Of a stretch of 64,000 nt of DNA, positions 25,651 through 34,884 are shown in pieces. The notes under the pieces are model-generated. The model was not told the DNA's origin and did no database searches. It saw only the letters and a list, made by a program, of their open reading frames with translations. Origin of the DNA: Mesorhizobium sp. 131-2-1 (lineage in GTDB: Bacteria > Pseudomonadota > Alphaproteobacteria > Rhizobiales > Rhizobiaceae); NCBI RefSeq assembly GCF_016756535.1, contig NZ_AP023247.1, positions 3,596,501 to 3,660,500 on the forward strand, given 5' to 3'. The stretch's first letter is position 1. Each line of letters begins with the position of its first letter. The translations under genes and the position numbers were made by a program.

Positions 25651-28209
25651 ATGTCTCGATCCGCTTCATCCACCATTGCAATGCCCGGCCTCAGCGAGGC
25701 CGAAGCGCAGGCAAGGCTTGCCAACGAAGGGTTCAACGAATTGCCCAGGTCCAGGCGCCGGACGCCGTTGCGGATTGCCATCGAGGTCTTGCGCGAGCCG
25801 ATGCTCGCCCTGCTGTTGGGTGGAGGTAGCGTTTATCTGCTTCTTGGCCATCTCCAGGAGGCCTTGATCCTGCTTGCATTTGCCACGTTGTCGGTGGGGA
25901 TTACGATCGTTCAGGAGGCGCGGACGGAGCGTGTCCTCGAGGCGTTGCGCGACCTGACAAGTCCGCGCGCCCTGGTGATACGCGATGGCGAACGCAAGCG
26001 GATTGCGGGTCGCGAGGTGGTGCGCGGCGATACGGTGGTGCTGGGCGAGGGGGATCGGGTTCCGGCCGATATCCTGCTCATCCAGAGCCGGGATATCCAG
26101 ACCGATGAGTCCTTGCTGACCGGCGAGTCTGTTCCGGTGCGCAAGGTTGCTGCCAGGGATGGCGATCTGCCGGCTGAATGCAGGCCGGGGGGCGACGACC
26201 TGCCTTTCGCATTTTCCGGATCACTCGTCGTTCGCGGTTCAGGCATTGGCGAAGTTCTGGCAACCGGGCCGCTCAGCCAGATCGGTGCGATCGGGCAATC
26301 GCTGAGCACCATGGAAACCGAAGCACCTCGCTTGCAGCGACAGACAAAGCGCCTCGTCGGCATCTTCGCACTTGTCGGCGGCGCGGTCAGTGTTCTCGCG
26401 GTCGTGCTTTATGGCTTGTTGCGGGGCGGATGGCTTGATGCGGTGTTGGCGGGCATTGCGCTCGGCATGTCGATGCTGCCCGAGGAGTTTCCCATGGTGC
26501 TGACTATCTTCATGGCCATGGGCGCCTGGCGCATCTCGCAGGCGCGCGTGCTCACCCGTCGCGCAGCAGCGATCGAGACGCTTGGCTCGGCAACGGTGCT
26601 TTGCACCGACAAGACCGGAACGCTGACCGAAAATCGCATGACAATTGCAGAAATGAGAACGCCCGATGGCAAACTGCTTCGCCTGAACAACTCAAACAAG
26701 GAGATGCCAGCGGCATTTGGGGAGTTGGTCGAGATCGGCGTGCTTGCCAGTGCCGAAATTCCCTTTGATCCGATGGAAAGGGCATTCCACAAGCTTGCCC
26801 AGGAGCGCCTGGCGAAGCGCGCTGACAGTGCCGATTGGAAATTGGCCCGCGCCTACGGGTTGGGTCCTGAACTGCTGGCAATGTCGAATGCCTGGCGGCT
26901 ATCGGCTGATGACAGCGACTGCCTGATTGCCGCCAAGGGTTCGCCGGAGGCGATCGCGGCACTCTGTCGTCTGCCTCCAGGTCGTGTCGCTTCGCTCAAG
27001 GATGTTGTGGACGCCATGGCCACGGAAGGACTGCGCGTCTTGGGCGTGGCGCGTTCCAGCCATGCCGGCGATCAACTGCCGGACAAGCAGACCGGCTTCG
27101 AATTTGAATTCATGGGTCTCGTCGGGCTTGCTGATCCTCTGCGAGCGGAGGTTCCGAACGCGGTGAGCAATTGTCGCTCCGCCGGCATCAGAGTGATCAT
27201 GATCACCGGGGACTATCCCGCGACAGCCAGAGCTATCGCCCGCGAGGCCGGGCTCGACTTCAACGATGTCGTCACTGGCGAAGAGCTCAAGGCACAGGAT
27301 GACGCAGCCCTATCGGCGCGCGTGAAGACCGCAACGGTGTTCGCGCGGATTCTGCCCGAGCAGAAACTGGCAATCGTCAGAGCATTGAAGGCCAATGGCG
27401 AGATCGTTGCCATGACGGGAGACGGCGTCAACGATGCGCCTTCGCTGAAAGCGGCCAACATCGGCATTGCCATGGGTGGACGCGGCACGGATGTCGCGCG
27501 GGAGGCGTCTTCCATCGTCCTTCTCGATGATGACTTCGGGTCGATCGTCAAAGCCATCCGGCTGGGCCGCCGCATCTACGACAATTTGCGCAAGGCAATG
27601 GGCTTCATTCTTGCCGTGCACGTACCGATCGCCGGGCTGGCCCTCCTTCCATTGCTGTTTGGGCTGCCTATCCTGTTCGGACCTATTCACATTGCCTTTC
27701 TGGAGATGGTGATCGATCCAGTCTGCTCCCTGGTCTTTGAAGCGGAGACCGAGGAAGACGACACGATGAGGCGTGCGCCGCGGCATCCGGAAGCTGCGCT
27801 CTTCTCGCGCTCGTTGATCGCGTGGAGCGTTGTGCAGGGCCTGCTGGCATTCGCGCTTGTTGCTGGCATCTTCCTCGTCGCCTTGCACTGGGGAATGCCG
27901 GAAAATGAGATTCGCGCCCTGACATTCTTCTCGCTGGTGCTGACGATCGTTGGGCTGATTTTCGTCAACCGTACGTTCAGCGAGTCGCTGCTTGTTGCGT
28001 TGGTCCGGCCAAACCGATCGCTTGCTTTCGTCGTCGTGGTGGTTGCTGCGGCGCTGGGCGGGACACTTGCATGGCCACTCGCAAGTGGCCTCTTCCAGTT
28101 CGGACCGCTGCACCTGGACGACCTCGCCGTGACGTTGGCGGCCGGGTTGGCAGTGCTGGTCTGCCTTGAGGTCCTGAAACACTTCTGGCGGGATGGGCTG
28201 AAAGCCTGA
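25651..28209 (+). CDS. Cation-translocating P-type ATPase (P2-like)
   Basis: 852 residues from ATG 25651 (AAGAAGG upstream; a GTG at 25615 is possible). Order: N-terminal cation-ATPase domain (about 10-60), actuator domain with TGES at 157-160, the M4 motif LPEEFP at 276-281 where Ca2+ pumps have PEGLP, the phosphorylation site DKTGT at 320-324, TGDGVND in the hinge, and a C-terminal cation-ATPase domain with four or more membrane segments. It belongs to the SERCA-like group, but the PEEFP variant leaves the ion (Ca2+, Mg2+ or Mn2+) open. It lies in the USP/phosphoketolase run, 74 bp after the preceding gene. Confidence 0.88.
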   Translation: MSRSASSTIAMPGLSEAEAQARLANEGFNELPRSRRRTPLRIAIEVLREPMLALLLGGGSVYLLLGHLQEALILLAFATLSVGITIVQEARTERVLEALRDLTSPRALVIRDGERKRIAGREVVRGDTVVLGEGDRVPADILLIQSRDIQTDESLLTGESVPVRKVAARDGDLPAECRPGGDDLPFAFSGSLVVRGSGIGEVLATGPLSQIGAIGQSLSTMETEAPRLQRQTKRLVGIFALVGGAVSVLAVVLYGLLRGGWLDAVLAGIALGMSMLPEEFPMVLTIFMAMGAWRISQARVLTRRAAAIETLGSATVLCTDKTGTLTENRMTIAEMRTPDGKLLRLNNSNKEMPAAFGELVEIGVLASAEIPFDPMERAFHKLAQERLAKRADSADWKLARAYGLGPELLAMSNAWRLSADDSDCLIAAKGSPEAIAALCRLPPGRVASLKDVVDAMATEGLRVLGVARSSHAGDQLPDKQTGFEFEFMGLVGLADPLRAEVPNAVSNCRSAGIRVIMITGDYPATARAIAREAGLDFNDVVTGEELKAQDDAALSARVKTATVFARILPEQKLAIVRALKANGEIVAMTGDGVNDAPSLKAANIGIAMGGRGTDVAREASSIVLLDDDFGSIVKAIRLGRRIYDNLRKAMGFILAVHVPIAGLALLPLLFGLPILFGPIHIAFLEMVIDPVCSLVFEAETEEDDTMRRAPRHPEAALFSRSLIAWSVVQGLLAFALVAGIFLVALHWGMPENEIRALTFFSLVLTIVGLIFVNRTFSESLLVALVRPNRSLAFVVVVVAAALGGTLAWPLASGLFQFGPLHLDDLAVTLAAGLAVLVCLEVLKHFWRDGLKA

Positions 28210-28395
28210 TTGTTGGTGGCAGTATGACCGCGGTTTCGACCAGCGCGAACGCCCAGCTTGCACAATGCGAGCGATGCAGCAGCGGGCGGCCGCGCCGAGC
28301 AGGTGATGAACCGAAAGTCGCGCGATGCGTTGGTGGCCCATGGCTAAGGCGGAATCCACGGGCTTTCGCAAAATGAGACAACGGAGCCAAATCAG

Positions 28396-30792
28396 ATGAC
28401 CGGACAATCGGCAAAAACAGTCAACAGCAACAAACGGATGTCCGACCAGGAGTTGCACGACGTTGACGCCTATTGGCGCGCCGCCAACTATCTTACGATC
28501 GGGCAAATCTACCTGCTCGACAATCCGCTGCTTCGGGAGCCCTTGAAGCTGGAACATGTCAAGCCGCGGCTGCTAGGGCACTGGGGGACTTCGCCGGGCC
28601 TGAGCTTCATCTACGCCCATCTCAACCGCGCGATCCGGCTCAGGGATGCAAACATGATCTACGTCTGCGGCCCAGGCCATGGCGGTCCGGCCATGGTCGC
28701 CAACACCTATCTCGAGGGCATCTACAGCGAACTCAATCCCGACATATCTCTGGACGAAGCAGGCATGCGCAAGCTGTTCCGGCAGTTCTCTTTTCCGGGC
28801 GGGATTCCGAGCCATGCTGCACCGGATGTCCCGGGCTCGATCCATGAGGGTGGCGAATTGGGCTACGCGCTTTCGCATGCTTTTGGCGCAGCCTTCGACA
28901 ATCCGGATCTCGTCGTCGCCTGCGTGGTCGGCGACGGCGAGGCGGAAACCGGGCCACTTGCCACCGCCTGGCATTCCAACAAGTTCCTCAACCCGGCGCG
29001 CGACGGCGCGGTGCTGCCGATCCTGCATCTCAACGGCTACAAGATTGCCAACCCGACCATCCTTGCCCGCATCCCGGAAGACGAATTGCGCGCCCTGTTC
29101 GTCGGCTACGGCTACGAGCCGCTGTTCGTCGAAGGCCATGAACCGGGGTCAATGCATGAGAGGATGGCGGTTGTGATCGATGATGCGCTGGACCGCATCA
29201 GGGCAATCCAGGACGAGGCTCGCGGCGGTGGCGTAGTTGCACAACGCCGGCCGAAGTGGCCAATGATCGTGCTGCGAAGCCCGAAAGGCTGGACCGGCCC
29301 GAAGGAAGTCGACGGGCTGAAAACCGAAGGCTTCTGGCGCGCCCACCAGGTTCCCTTGTCCGGCCTTGCGGAAAACCCCGAGCATTTGAAGATGCTCGAA
29401 GAGTGGATGAGGAGCTATCGGCCTGAAGAACTGTTCGATGCGATGGGTTCGCCTGTGGCAACGGTCCGTGCCACCGCTCCGCTAGGCACGAGGCGAATGG
29501 GCGCCAACCCGCACGCCAATGGCGGTCTGCTGCGCCGGTCCCTTGAATTGCCCAGACTGCGAGACCACGGCGTTTCCGTTGAACGGCCCGGCGCGGTCAA
29601 GGCCGAGTCAACGCGGGTGATGGGCAAATTCCTGCGCGCCGTGATGGAACTGAACGATGCCGCGAAGAACTTCCGCATCGTCGGCCCGGACGAGACGGCT
29701 TCGAACCGGCTTCAGGACGTGTTTGAGGTTACCGAGCGCGCCTGGATGGAAATGATCCTGCCCGAGGATGTTCATCTCGGGCGCGACGGAAGGGTTCTGG
29801 AAATTCTCTCGGAGCACACCTGCCAGGGCTGGCTTGAAGGCTACCTGCTGACCGGTCGGCACGGCTTCTTCTCCTGCTACGAGGCGTTCATCCACATCGT
29901 CGATTCGATGTTCAACCAGCATGCGAAATGGCTGGATGCATGCCGCGAGATTCCCTGGCGACGGTCGGTGGCATCGCTGAACTACCTGTTGTCGAGCCAT
30001 GTCTGGCACCAGGAACACAATGGCTTCAGCCATCAGGATCCCGGCTTCATCGATGTCGCCCTCAACAAGAAGGCCGATATCGTGCGCGTCTACCTGCCGC
30101 CGGACGCCAACAGTCTGCTCTGCGTGACCGACCATGTGCTGCAGACATGGGACCGCATCAACGTCATCGTGGCCGGCAAGCCGCCGTCATGGCAGTGGCT
30201 TTCGATGGACAAGGCGATCGTTCACTGCAAAGCGGGCATCGGCATATGGGACTGGGCTTCAACTGACGGCGGAGCAGAGCCGGACGTGGTCTTGGCCTGC
30301 GCCGGCGACGTTCCGACCCTGGAAACGCTGGCGGCCGTCCAGATACTCAGGCACCATGTTCCGCAGCTTCGGATCAGGGTGGTCAACGTGGTCGACCTGA
30401 TGACGCTGCAACCCAGGGAGCATCACCCGCACGGGCTGTCGGATCGCGACTTCGACGCGTTGTTCACCACCGAAAAACCGGTCATCTTTGCCTACCATGG
30501 CTACCCTTGGACGATCCATCGGCTGACCTATCGGCGCACCAACCACGACAATATCCACGTGCGCGGTTACAACGAGGAAGGCACGACGACGACGCCTTTC
30601 GACATGACGGTCCTGAACGGCCTGGACAGATATCATCTGGTGCTGAGTGTCCTTGACCGTATCCCTGAGCCGACCGGGGCGCATGTCGGACTGAAACAGA
30701 TCATGGAAGGCAAACTGATCGAGCACGGAGCCTATATCCGCGCCCATGGGCAGGATATGCCGGAGATCCTCGGCTGGAAGTGGGAGCAGTAG
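28396..30792 (+). CDS. xfp: Phosphoketolase (xylulose 5-phosphate/fructose 6-phosphate)
   Basis: 798 residues, full length. Diagnostic stretches are [51 protein letters not shown] and the TPP motif [20 protein letters not shown]. The enzyme cleaves xylulose-5-P or fructose-6-P with phosphate to acetyl phosphate plus glyceraldehyde-3-P or erythrose-4-P. Acetate kinase follows after 67 bp, so acetyl phosphate can be converted to ATP and acetate without oxygen. Start: ATG with ACGGAG about 9 nt upstream. The 186 bp before it hold no gene and no box that I could see. Confidence 0.96.
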   Translation: MTGQSAKTVNSNKRMSDQELHDVDAYWRAANYLTIGQIYLLDNPLLREPLKLEHVKPRLLGHWGTSPGLSFIYAHLNRAIRLRDANMIYVCGPGHGGPAMVANTYLEGIYSELNPDISLDEAGMRKLFRQFSFPGGIPSHAAPDVPGSIHEGGELGYALSHAFGAAFDNPDLVVACVVGDGEAETGPLATAWHSNKFLNPARDGAVLPILHLNGYKIANPTILARIPEDELRALFVGYGYEPLFVEGHEPGSMHERMAVVIDDALDRIRAIQDEARGGGVVAQRRPKWPMIVLRSPKGWTGPKEVDGLKTEGFWRAHQVPLSGLAENPEHLKMLEEWMRSYRPEELFDAMGSPVATVRATAPLGTRRMGANPHANGGLLRRSLELPRLRDHGVSVERPGAVKAESTRVMGKFLRAVMELNDAAKNFRIVGPDETASNRLQDVFEVTERAWMEMILPEDVHLGRDGRVLEILSEHTCQGWLEGYLLTGRHGFFSCYEAFIHIVDSMFNQHAKWLDACREIPWRRSVASLNYLLSSHVWHQEHNGFSHQDPGFIDVALNKKADIVRVYLPPDANSLLCVTDHVLQTWDRINVIVAGKPPSWQWLSMDKAIVHCKAGIGIWDWASTDGGAEPDVVLACAGDVPTLETLAAVQILRHHVPQLRIRVVNVVDLMTLQPREHHPHGLSDRDFDALFTTEKPVIFAYHGYPWTIHRLTYRRTNHDNIHVRGYNEEGTTTTPFDMTVLNGLDRYHLVLSVLDRIPEPTGAHVGLKQIMEGKLIEHGAYIRAHGQDMPEILGWKWEQ

Positions 30793-30859
30793 CCGATGGA
30801 AATCAGTGCGGCGAACGGATCGGCAGTCGGGGTCCGTTGGCGGGCGCGGCGGACAGACC

Positions 30860-32026
30860 ATGAATGACGCGATTCTTGTCCTTAACGGTGGCTCGTCGAG
30901 CCTGAAATTCGCGGTGTTTCAGCAGCGTGACGACCTCCACCTGCTGATGCGCGGCAGCATATCGTCAATCCGGCAACGTCCACGGCTGCACGTCGCTCCG
31001 ACGGCGCTGTCGTCCGGGATCGATCGGAGCTTGGGCGCAGGGTCGATCGATATCGCCAGCGCATTCGAAGTCGTGGGCTCGTTGCTTGCGGACCGCGGAC
31101 TCCTGCGCCAGATCGGCAAGGTCGGTCACAGGATCGTCCATGGCGGACAGAGTTTTTCCAAAGCAGCCATCCTTGATGCGGAGACGACGAAGGCCTTGCA
31201 TCGGCTCGAGCCGCTCGCCCCGATCCACCAGGCCATCAATCTCGAAATCGTCAGCTTGGCAGCTCGGCTTTTGCCTGACGCCCTCCAGGTCGGATGCTTC
31301 GACACGGCCTTCCACGCGCAGCGGCCGGAACTTGCCAAGCTCTATGGCTTGCCGCGCGAGTTCTCGGAACGAGGCGTGGTTTCCTACGGCTTTCACGGAC
31401 TTTCCTACAGCCACATCGCAACGAAACTTCGCGGCCACTACGGCGCGAGCGCCGGCGGCCGGGTGATCGCTGCCCATCTGGGCAGCGGAGCGAGCCTATG
31501 TGCTATGAGGACAGGGGCAAGTGTCGCCACCACTATGGGGTTCTCAACGCTTGATGGCCTCATCATGAGCACACGTTGCGGCACGGTCGACCCCGGCGTG
31601 ATCCTGTACCTGTTACATGATCAAAAGCTGTCATTGGATGAGCTGTCCAACCTTCTCTACGAGGAATCCGGTCTGCTGGGTGTCTCCGGCATCTCGGGCG
31701 ATATGCAGACACTGCTAGGCTCGAGCGACCCTGCAGCCGCGCGAGCCGTCGATCTCTTCATCTATCGTGTCGGGCGCGAGATCGGGTCGCTTGCCGCGGC
31801 CCTTGGAGGTCTCGATACCCTCGTCTTCACCGCGGGCATTGGCGAGCACGCACCTGTGATCCGGCAAAAGATCTGCGAAGCCGCCGAATGGCTTGGCGTT
31901 GCGGTCGACAATGATTTGAACCAGAACGACGAAGGATTGGTCAGCAGCCCGCAGTCCCGCGTCGACGTCCTTGTCATTCCCGCAGACGAGGAAGCCGCCG
32001 TCGCCAGGGAAATCCTCGACGTCTGA
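30860..32026 (+). CDS. ackA: Acetate kinase
   Basis: 388 residues from ATG 30860, where the ASKHA phosphate-1 motif LVLNGGSSSLKFAVF begins at residue 5; the frame is open further upstream but runs into the phosphoketolase end. GKVGHRIVHGG, FDTAFHA, YGFHGLSYSH and AHLGSGAS are all present, so the active site looks complete. It makes ATP from acetyl phosphate supplied by phosphoketolase, or activates acetate in reverse. It is the last plus-strand gene of this block and ends 43 bp before a convergent GNAT gene. Confidence 0.95.
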   Translation: MNDAILVLNGGSSSLKFAVFQQRDDLHLLMRGSISSIRQRPRLHVAPTALSSGIDRSLGAGSIDIASAFEVVGSLLADRGLLRQIGKVGHRIVHGGQSFSKAAILDAETTKALHRLEPLAPIHQAINLEIVSLAARLLPDALQVGCFDTAFHAQRPELAKLYGLPREFSERGVVSYGFHGLSYSHIATKLRGHYGASAGGRVIAAHLGSGASLCAMRTGASVATTMGFSTLDGLIMSTRCGTVDPGVILYLLHDQKLSLDELSNLLYEESGLLGVSGISGDMQTLLGSSDPAAARAVDLFIYRVGREIGSLAAALGGLDTLVFTAGIGEHAPVIRQKICEAAEWLGVAVDNDLNQNDEGLVSSPQSRVDVLVIPADEEAAVAREILDV

Positions 32027-32069
32027 ACGAGAGCTTCGCTGCGGTCCTGCATCTGCGCGAGACCGGTCG

Positions 32070-32585
32070 CTACCGGGGCAGGGGGGTGCCGAGCTTTCGC
32101 CGAACCAGGAGAAGTGTCGGGTCGTCGGGGTCAGTGGCAACAGTGAATCCCATGTCGCGCTCAAGCTCGATTGCAGCACGATTCTCACGGCTTTCGATCG
32201 ACTCGATTGTCTCGAGGCCGATCCCGTCGGCATACCTTGCGATATAGGCAAGCAGTTCCCAGCCGACGCCGAGATTCTTGCGGTCCTGGCGAATGCAGAT
32301 AGCGACTTCGCCGCGCCGGTCGGCAGCGTCGCTGGCGAGTGTCGCCACTGCGATCAACGCTCCGTCGGTCGAGAACGCCAGAAAGTTATTGATATGCGGA
32401 TCGTCGGAGCGAGTCATCGCTACCAGCCGTTCATGCGAGACCTCTTTCACTCCGCCGAGAAAGCGGAAGCGCAGATCTTGCGGCGTCACATGGGTGAAGA
32501 ACTCCGCCAGGGCGGGCTCATCTTCGGGGCGTGCGCGGCGTACATCGAAGCGAAACCCGGTATGCGTGGTAAGCGTGCTAACCAT
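32070..32585 (-). CDS. GNAT family N-acetyltransferase
   Basis: 171 residues, one acetyltransferase domain with RFRFLGGVKEVSHERL at 39-54 and an acetyl-CoA-binding loop RKNLGVGWELLAYIARYA. It is visibly related to the C-terminal GNAT domain of the Pat-like protein at 57449-60130 (shared patterns DLRxRFL and GxGWELLxxIxxYA), so the two are probably paralogues acting on protein lysines. It lies 72 bp after the FixK-like gene on the same strand and may be co-transcribed with it. Confidence 0.82.
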   Translation of the reverse strand: MVSTLTTHTGFRFDVRRARPEDEPALAEFFTHVTPQDLRFRFLGGVKEVSHERLVAMTRSDDPHINNFLAFSTDGALIAVATLASDAADRRGEVAICIRQDRKNLGVGWELLAYIARYADGIGLETIESIESRENRAAIELERDMGFTVATDPDDPTLLLVRRKLGTPLPR

Positions 32586-32657
32586 CGTTATATATGGTCT
32601 CCGATCCGAGGTTGTGCTGGGGCGCTGTTGTCGTGTCTCTTTCCAACGCGCGCGCCC

Positions 32658-33305
32658 TCACTCGCTCATGTATTGAAGCGCGTCCTGCTTGACGATTTCT
32701 ATGCTGCGCAGGTTCAGCAGGCGGATAACGCCCTTGTCCTTCAGCCGGGTGAAGACTCGCGACACGGTCTCGATTGTGAGCCCGAGATAGTCGCCGATAT
32801 CCACTCGAGACATCGGCAGATCGACCTGCTGCAATCCGCCTTGCCGCTCTGCCATGTCGACCAGGAACGCGGCCACCCGTTCGATGGCATTCTGGCGACC
32901 GAGGACCAGGAGGTGTTCCTGCGCCCTGGTCAAACCTTTGAGGGCCAGGGGCAGCAACTGGCGGGAGACATCCGCCCCGGCAGCGAACCGATAGACCCGG
33001 ATGCCGGTCGCGTTGATTGCTTCGGCGAAGAAATGATGTGTCGTGTCGGCTTCGAAACCGAATGTCTCGCTAGCCAAGTGGAAGGCACTGATCTGCCGGC
33101 GGCCGTCGGCAAGGAGGCGATAGATGCGGACGGCGCCGAACTCGACCTGGTAGAGAGCTCCGGCCTTTTCCCCCTGCGCATAGATTTCCGAACCGGCCTG
33201 GAAGAAGTTGATGGGCTGCAACGGCACGCTGTCCAGAACTGCCGGCAGGCTCGACTGTGGCACGTGTGGCGGCAGTGAAATTGTGGAGGTCGTGTGAGCG
33301 TACAT
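32658..33305 (-). CDS. Crp/Fnr family transcriptional regulator, FixK-like
   Basis: 215 residues from ATG 33305 (GGAGAAG at 8 nt). A cyclic-nucleotide-binding-like domain (about 30-130) and long dimerisation helix lead to a winged helix with recognition helix TIETVSRVFTRL; E179 and R183 match the FNR/FixK residues that read TTGAT half-sites. The protein has no cysteine at all, so it cannot carry FNR's [4Fe-4S] cluster and should respond through its own expression, as FixK does. A possible FixJ-type operator lies 66-87 bp upstream. It is the obvious candidate to act at the TTGAT-type boxes in this window. Confidence 0.9.
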   Translation of the reverse strand: MYAHTTSTISLPPHVPQSSLPAVLDSVPLQPINFFQAGSEIYAQGEKAGALYQVEFGAVRIYRLLADGRRQISAFHLASETFGFEADTTHHFFAEAINATGIRVYRFAAGADVSRQLLPLALKGLTRAQEHLLVLGRQNAIERVAAFLVDMAERQGGLQQVDLPMSRVDIGDYLGLTIETVSRVFTRLKDKGVIRLLNLRSIEIVKQDALQYMSE

Positions 33306-33370
33306 GGCTGCTTCTCCGTGATCCGGCAACAGCAATCGCGCGAATCGGCGGGCAGCGAAATTCGGTTATG

Positions 33371-33392
33371 TCCCTACGGGAAACTACTTAGT
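33371..33392 (-). promoter_or_regulatory. Possible FixJ-type operator of the FixK-like gene
   Basis: On the minus strand the element contains TAAGTAGTTTCCCGTAGG, which resembles (from memory) the TTTCCC-centred FixJ sites of rhizobial fixK promoters. Its distance of 66-87 bp from ATG 33305 suits an activator site. No FixLJ genes are in the window, so this is a hypothesis. Confidence 0.4.
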
Positions 33393-33715
33393 GGGGGCAC
33401 CCAGACGACATTGCATCCGCCGAGGATGGCATGGGCGCCACCGTTTGCCTCAACGCCAAAAAGACGGACTTTGCGATGCTGGCATGAGGAGAGCTGGCTG
33501 CATCGCAATTGCATCATCAAGGTGGTCGGCGCAGGCCGCGGGGGCAGCATTGTTGGGTGTGCTCGAAGCCCGCACCGACCGAGGCGGCAGGGGCCGCCCT
33601 GGTTGGCGCTACAGCATATGAGAGAAGCCGGAACCTGCCCGAACGCCGAACTTGGCCTTATGCACATACTTAGGTTCTGCACGCCTAAATGGATTGGAAA
33701 TATCCACGGTAAGAT

Positions 33716-33729
33716 TTGATTCAACTCAA
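33716..33729 (+). promoter_or_regulatory. FNR/FixK-like box upstream of the ExoX/SyrA-like gene
   Basis: TTGATTCAACTCAA has a perfect left half and one mismatch in the right half (CTCAA for RTCAA). It ends 60 bp before ATG 33790, the same spacing as the strict boxes. Confidence 0.5.
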
Positions 33730-33789
33730 AGCGCGGGCGCCCCGGAGGTTGTTGAAAGCCCTGTCGCTAAATGATCGGGGCAGGCCGCC

Positions 33790-34038
33790 ATGTATTTTCC
33801 GCAATTTCTGGTGGGCATGCTCGTGACGTCGTTTGTCGTGGCGATCTGGACCGGTGAGGAAACAGGTTCGGGTTGGGTTGCACTCGGTTGGGCTGTGCTC
33901 ACACTGGTCGTCCTGCAAGTTGGATATGTCTTCCTGATCATTCGCTTGATGCTCAACCAGATACCGAAAACGGGAGCGGCGGCCTCGACTTCGGCGAAGC
34001 CGACGCCACCGCTCCACGGAGACGGGGTCTTGCTTTAG
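33790..34038 (+). CDS. Small membrane protein of the exopolysaccharide repressor (ExoX/SyrA) type
   Basis: 82 residues. MYFPQFLVGMLVTSFVVAIWTG at the N-terminus and a second membrane helix (about 31-55) match the small rhizobial inner-membrane proteins ExoX/Psi/SyrA, which modulate exopolysaccharide synthesis after translation. The C-terminal ~25 residues are polar and proline-rich. With an FNR-like box 60 bp upstream, it would link low oxygen to surface polysaccharide output. It is followed by a phosphoesterase and a kinase gene on the same strand. Confidence 0.7.
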   Translation: MYFPQFLVGMLVTSFVVAIWTGEETGSGWVALGWAVLTLVVLQVGYVFLIIRLMLNQIPKTGAAASTSAKPTPPLHGDGVLL

Positions 34039-34142
34039 GCGCGCGAAGCACGAGGGTTCTTGGACCGCATGCGGTCGCATTGACTTTGTTAGCGCCGTCG
34101 TTTGACTGGCAGGGCGAGCTTGCAAGGTCCAGATGGAAACGA

Positions 34143-34883
34143 ATGCGCATCGCGATCCTGTCTGACATCCATTCCAACCGCGAGGCGCTCGATGCGGTTC
34201 TCGAGGTGGTTGGCGAGCGCGGATGGGACGAGTTGGTATTGCTTGGCGATCTGGTTGGCTACGGGCCCGACCCAGCCTATGCGGTCGAAACGGCTGCGGA
34301 CCTGGTCGATCGAGGCGCGCTCTGCGTCATGGGAAACCATGACGAAGCGATAGCCTTCAACAAGGGCGGCATGACGGAGAATGCTCGGATCGCGGCCAGT
34401 TGGACGCGTGAACGTTTGACCTCGGCGCATGTCGATTTCCTAGCGCGTTTGCCGCTGTCGTTAACGTCGGAAGACCGGCAATATGTTCACGCCAGCGCGG
34501 AACGGCCGGGAAAATGGCTATACATCCGCGACGTGGATTCAGCAGAGCGCTGCCTGTCTTCAAGCGTGGCCCGTTTCGTCTTCTGCGGCCACACCCATAC
34601 CCCGGCCATCTACTACGCGCTGCCAGGTCGCCGGCCGATCTGTTTTCAACCGCTGGCCAATGTGGCTGCGCCGTTATCCGCGGTCGGACGGCTCGTCGTG
34701 AACGTCGGAGCGGTCGGCCAGCCTCGCGACGGCAATCCGGCGGCCTGCTTCACTCTCGTCGATACGCAGCGGCACGAGGTCTCCATGATCCGTGTGCCTT
34801 ACGCCTACGAGGAGACCGCTCGAAAGATTGCTGACTTTGGGTTGCCGGCATGGCTGGGGATGCGATTGAAGATCGGACGATAG
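34143..34883 (+). CDS. Metallophosphoesterase (calcineurin-like, YfcE/MJ0936 type)
   Basis: 246 residues from ATG 34143, with the metal-binding motifs DIHSN at 8-12, LGDLVGYGPDP, GNHDEA, and CGHTHTP near the C-terminal third. The frame remains open far upstream, but only this start gives a normal N-terminus. Family members hydrolyse phosphomonoesters or phosphodiesters with Mn2+/Ni2+. The next gene, a Ser/Thr kinase, starts 1 bp after its stop; the two could act as a phosphatase/kinase pair, which is an inference. Confidence 0.88.
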   Translation: MRIAILSDIHSNREALDAVLEVVGERGWDELVLLGDLVGYGPDPAYAVETAADLVDRGALCVMGNHDEAIAFNKGGMTENARIAASWTRERLTSAHVDFLARLPLSLTSEDRQYVHASAERPGKWLYIRDVDSAERCLSSSVARFVFCGHTHTPAIYYALPGRRPICFQPLANVAAPLSAVGRLVVNVGAVGQPRDGNPAACFTLVDTQRHEVSMIRVPYAYEETARKIADFGLPAWLGMRLKIGR

Positions 34884-34884
34884 G

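Larger units (their letters stand above)
33306..33789. other. 484-bp intergenic region with regulatory elements
   Basis: The region separates the FixK-like gene (-) from the ExoX/SyrA-like gene (+). It holds a FixJ-like element at the left and an FNR-like box at the right. ORFs of up to 141 codons exist on both strands, but they have no family resemblance, unusual composition and mutual overlap, so I do not call them genes. Confidence 0.5.

Noticed and set aside
27310..28557. 415-codon antisense ORF over the 3' end of the P2 ATPase
   Set aside because: It covers ATPase hinge and membrane motifs and has no independent start signal.
33294..33724. Overlapping 141- and 116-codon ORFs on opposite strands before the ExoX/SyrA-like gene
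   Set aside because: Neither has a domain, a good ribosome-binding site or coding-like composition; one overlaps the regulator's start region.
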